Positions 12,435-14,119 of a stretch of DNA of 14,119 nucleotides are shown here, in pieces. Below the pieces are notes generated by a model that worked only from the letters and a program-made list of their open reading frames with translations, did no database searches and was not told the origin of the DNA. A program made the position numbers and the translations under genes. The stretch is from Propionibacteriaceae bacterium. GTDB lineage: Bacteria; Actinomycetota; Actinomycetes; Propionibacteriales; Propionibacteriaceae. Location of the stretch: the NCBI GenBank assembly GCA_021323255.1, contig JAJTCL010000033.1, positions 1 to 14,119 of the forward strand, in the 5' to 3' direction. Numbering within the stretch: position 1 is the first letter of the stretch; each line of letters begins with the position of its first letter.

Positions 12435-13238
12435 ATGGCACATAGCGACCCGAACTACCCGCAACCCAGTAGGCGGCGTGGCCGGCCGCGCGAAAGTGAT
12501 GTGGCAGCTCAGCTGGGGGACAGCGCGTCTTTCACCTCATTCCCGGACGGGCCCACGGATGCCGACGGATTGACACTTCGGCAACGCCGCATTTTGGAAG
12601 TGATCAAGGAGACCGTGGACAGGCGAGGTTATCCACCCAGCATCCGAGAGATGGGTGACGCGGTAGGTCTCGCCTCGTCCTCGAGCGTCGCGCATCAGCT
12701 CAAGATGCTGGAGGCAAAAGGTTTGCTGCGTCGTGATCCCAACCGGCCGCGTGCTCTGGAAGTGCTGTTGCCCAGTGAGGGCCGCCCCGCAACGAAGGAG
12801 CTCGCTGCGTCTCGCCACGCAAGCGGTGGCGACGAGACCGGAATCGGCGACGCATTCCCGGAACCAGTCCATGTTCCTGTGCTCGGACGGATCGCCGCCG
12901 GCGGACCGATCCTTGCGGAGGAAAGCATCGAGGACGTCTTCGCCCTGCCGAGACAGTTGGTGGGTGAGGGCACCATGTTCCTGCTCGAGGTCCATGGGGA
13001 CTCCATGATCGAGGCGGCGATCTGCGACGGCGACTGGGTGGTTGTTCGGCAGCAACCGACAGCGAACAACGGTGACATCGTCGCAGCCCTACTCGACAAC
13101 GAGGCAACCGTCAAGACATTCAAGCGGTCGAGCAGCCAGGTGTGGCTGATGCCACATAACCCCGCCTACGACCCGATTGACGGGAATCTCGCCACCATCT
13201 TGGGCAAAGTCGTCGCTGTGCTGCGTCGACGGATTTAG
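12435..13238 (+). CDS. lexA: SOS repressor LexA (self-cleaving serine protease)
   Basis: LexA represses DNA-damage genes and cleaves itself when stimulated by RecA filaments. The 267-residue protein has a basic N-terminal extension (SRRRGRPRE, 12-20) seen in actinobacteria, a winged-helix DNA-binding domain at about 46-112 (LTLRQRRILEVIKETVDRRG, then PSIREMGDAVGLASSSSV), a variable linker to about 145, and the S24 peptidase domain. The cleavage site is Ala155-Gly156 in GRIAAGGPI; the catalytic pair is Ser190 in HGDSM and Lys227 in EATVKTF. Spacings of 35 and 37 residues match E. coli LexA. No ribosome binding site precedes ATG 12435, and the promoter spacing suggests a leaderless start. An SOS box overlaps the promoter. 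The stop codon overlaps the convergent sthA stop. Confidence 0.97.
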   Translation: MAHSDPNYPQPSRRRGRPRESDVAAQLGDSASFTSFPDGPTDADGLTLRQRRILEVIKETVDRRGYPPSIREMGDAVGLASSSSVAHQLKMLEAKGLLRRDPNRPRALEVLLPSEGRPATKELAASRHASGGDETGIGDAFPEPVHVPVLGRIAAGGPILAEESIEDVFALPRQLVGEGTMFLLEVHGDSMIEAAICDGDWVVVRQQPTANNGDIVAALLDNEATVKTFKRSSSQVWLMPHNPAYDPIDGNLATILGKVVAVLRRRI

Positions 13239-14119
13239 AGCAGGCTAGGCTCGCTGGTTGCCATCTCCGTCGTAAACTTCGCGACAGCGCGAAGCTTGTT
13301 CGAGACGTCAAGAGCTGCCACTTTGTACGCCTCTGACAGCGTCGGATAGTTCAAGACTGTGTCGACGAGATAGTCGACCGTTCCACCGCAGCCCATGATC
13401 GCTTGGCCAATGTGTACCAGTTCGGTGGCATTACTGCCGAAGACGTGCACGCCTAGGATCTCCCGGGTGTCGGCATGCACGATCAGCTTCAACATGCCAT
13501 AGGAGTCTCCGATGATTTGGCCACGCGCGAGCTCGCGATAGCGGGAAATGCCGACCTCGAAGGGAACCGACTCCCGAGTCAACTCTCCTTCAGTCTTACC
13601 GCAGAACGAGATCTCCGGAATCGTGTAGATACCGATCGGCTGCAGACTTCGGAGCTCGTTGGCTGGCTCATTGAAGGCATGCGCCGCGGCAAGCCGGCCC
13701 TGATCCATCGAGGTAGAGGCGAGTGCAGGAAAACCGATCACATCACCGACCGCGTAGATGTGCGGCACCTCGGTTTGATAGTTCGCGTTCACCACAAGCC
13801 GTCCCCGGCTGTCTGTCTTGAGTCCCGCAAGATCGAGGTTCAGGTCGGCCGTATTGCCTTGCCGTCCCGCCGAGTGCATGACTACTTCGGCCGCGATCTT
13901 CTTGCCCGATTCCAGCGTGGTGATCGTGCCGCGCCCCGAGCTCTCGACTGAGGAAACCTCCTCACCGAAGCGGAAAGACATGGTGTGATCCCGCAAATGG
14001 AATTTCAAGGATTCGACGATCTCGGGATCGCAGAAGTCGAGCATCTTGTCACGCTTCTCAACCAACGTCACTCGGGTGCCGAGGGCAGCGAACATCGACG
14101 CGTACTCTACGCCGATGAC
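13235..14119 (-). CDS. sthA: Soluble pyridine nucleotide transhydrogenase, C-terminal part (cut by window edge)
   Basis: SthA moves hydride between NADPH and NAD+ in the cytoplasm and helps balance the two pools. The visible 294 residues are the C-terminal two-thirds of a FAD flavoprotein of the disulfide-reductase superfamily. They begin inside the NAD-binding Rossmann motif (VIGVEYASMFAALG) and continue past the edge without a start. HSAGRQGNT and HIYAVGDVIGFPALAS (about 119-134) are the distal FAD block; DQGRLAAAHAF follows; the dimerisation domain ends with NYPTLSEAYKVAALD. Where lipoamide dehydrogenases have the catalytic HAHPT motif, this has NYPTLSEAY, supporting SthA. The N-terminal FAD motif and the redox-cysteine region are outside the window. 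The gene overlaps lexA by four bases tail to tail. Confidence 0.92.
   Translation of the reverse strand, partial: VIGVEYASMFAALGTRVTLVEKRDKMLDFCDPEIVESLKFHLRDHTMSFRFGEEVSSVESSGRGTITTLESGKKIAAEVVMHSAGRQGNTADLNLDLAGLKTDSRGRLVVNANYQTEVPHIYAVGDVIGFPALASTSMDQGRLAAAHAFNEPANELRSLQPIGIYTIPEISFCGKTEGELTRESVPFEVGISRYRELARGQIIGDSYGMLKLIVHADTREILGVHVFGSNATELVHIGQAIMGCGGTVDYLVDTVLNYPTLSEAYKVAALDVSNKLRAVAKFTTEMATSEPSLL

Noticed and set aside
12198..12464. Upstream extension of the small minus-strand membrane protein to 12464
   Set aside because: It would run through the SOS boxes and into lexA; the strong AAGGAG site fixes the start at 12197.
13235..14119. Lipoamide dehydrogenase as the identity of the edge gene
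   Set aside because: The HAHPT catalytic motif is absent and the C-terminus follows the transhydrogenase pattern NYPTLSEAYKVAALD.

Overview
The window is high-GC DNA, densely packed with ordinary chromosomal genes on both strands. The combination points to an actinobacterium: lexA with an N-terminal extension and TCGAAC-N4-GTTCGA type SOS boxes, nrdR followed by a B12-dependent nrdJ, an actinobacterial PAC2-family protein, a TY-Chap/YbjN-like protein, DUF2752 and RDD membrane proteins, and sthA. A Propionibacteriales-like lineage would fit, but that is a guess. I see no tRNA, rRNA, CRISPR array, transposase or phage gene.

Layout. (1) 27-2934, minus strand: HMG-CoA lyase, then a TY-Chap/YbjN-like protein, then a PAC2 protein, probably one transcription unit. 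(2) 3047-5229, plus strand, divergent from the first block: a PrsW-family intramembrane protease whose stop overlaps the start of a membrane-anchored sulfite-oxidase-fold molybdopterin protein. (3) 5247-6185, minus: an S1C (HtrA-like) serine protease with PDZ domain and no export signal. (4) 6290-9839, minus: nrdR then nrdJ, a class II ribonucleotide reductase and its repressor. Two NrdR-box-like sites 32 bp apart lie upstream, over the likely nrdR promoter. (5) 10162-11874: a DUF2752 membrane protein (minus), divergent from an RDD-family membrane protein and a LURP-one-related (LOR) protein (plus). (6) 11895-13238: a 100-residue single-pass membrane protein (minus), divergent from lexA (plus), with four SOS-box-like sites between them. 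(7) 13235-14119, minus: the 3' part of sthA, running off the window edge and overlapping lexA tail to tail.

The coherent theme of the right half is DNA-damage and dNTP control. LexA represses itself and, by inference, the small membrane protein in the position where many actinobacteria carry a LysM-type SOS division inhibitor; here the LysM domain is absent. NrdR probably autoregulates and controls NrdJ. I do not see a large unknown multi-gene system. The points most worth following are the LysM-less SOS membrane protein, the multi-box lexA intergenic region with a probably leaderless lexA, the NrdR/DnaA-like motifs in the nrdR promoter, an unexplained 46-bp dyad at 10075-10120, and the coupled PrsW/molybdoprotein pair.
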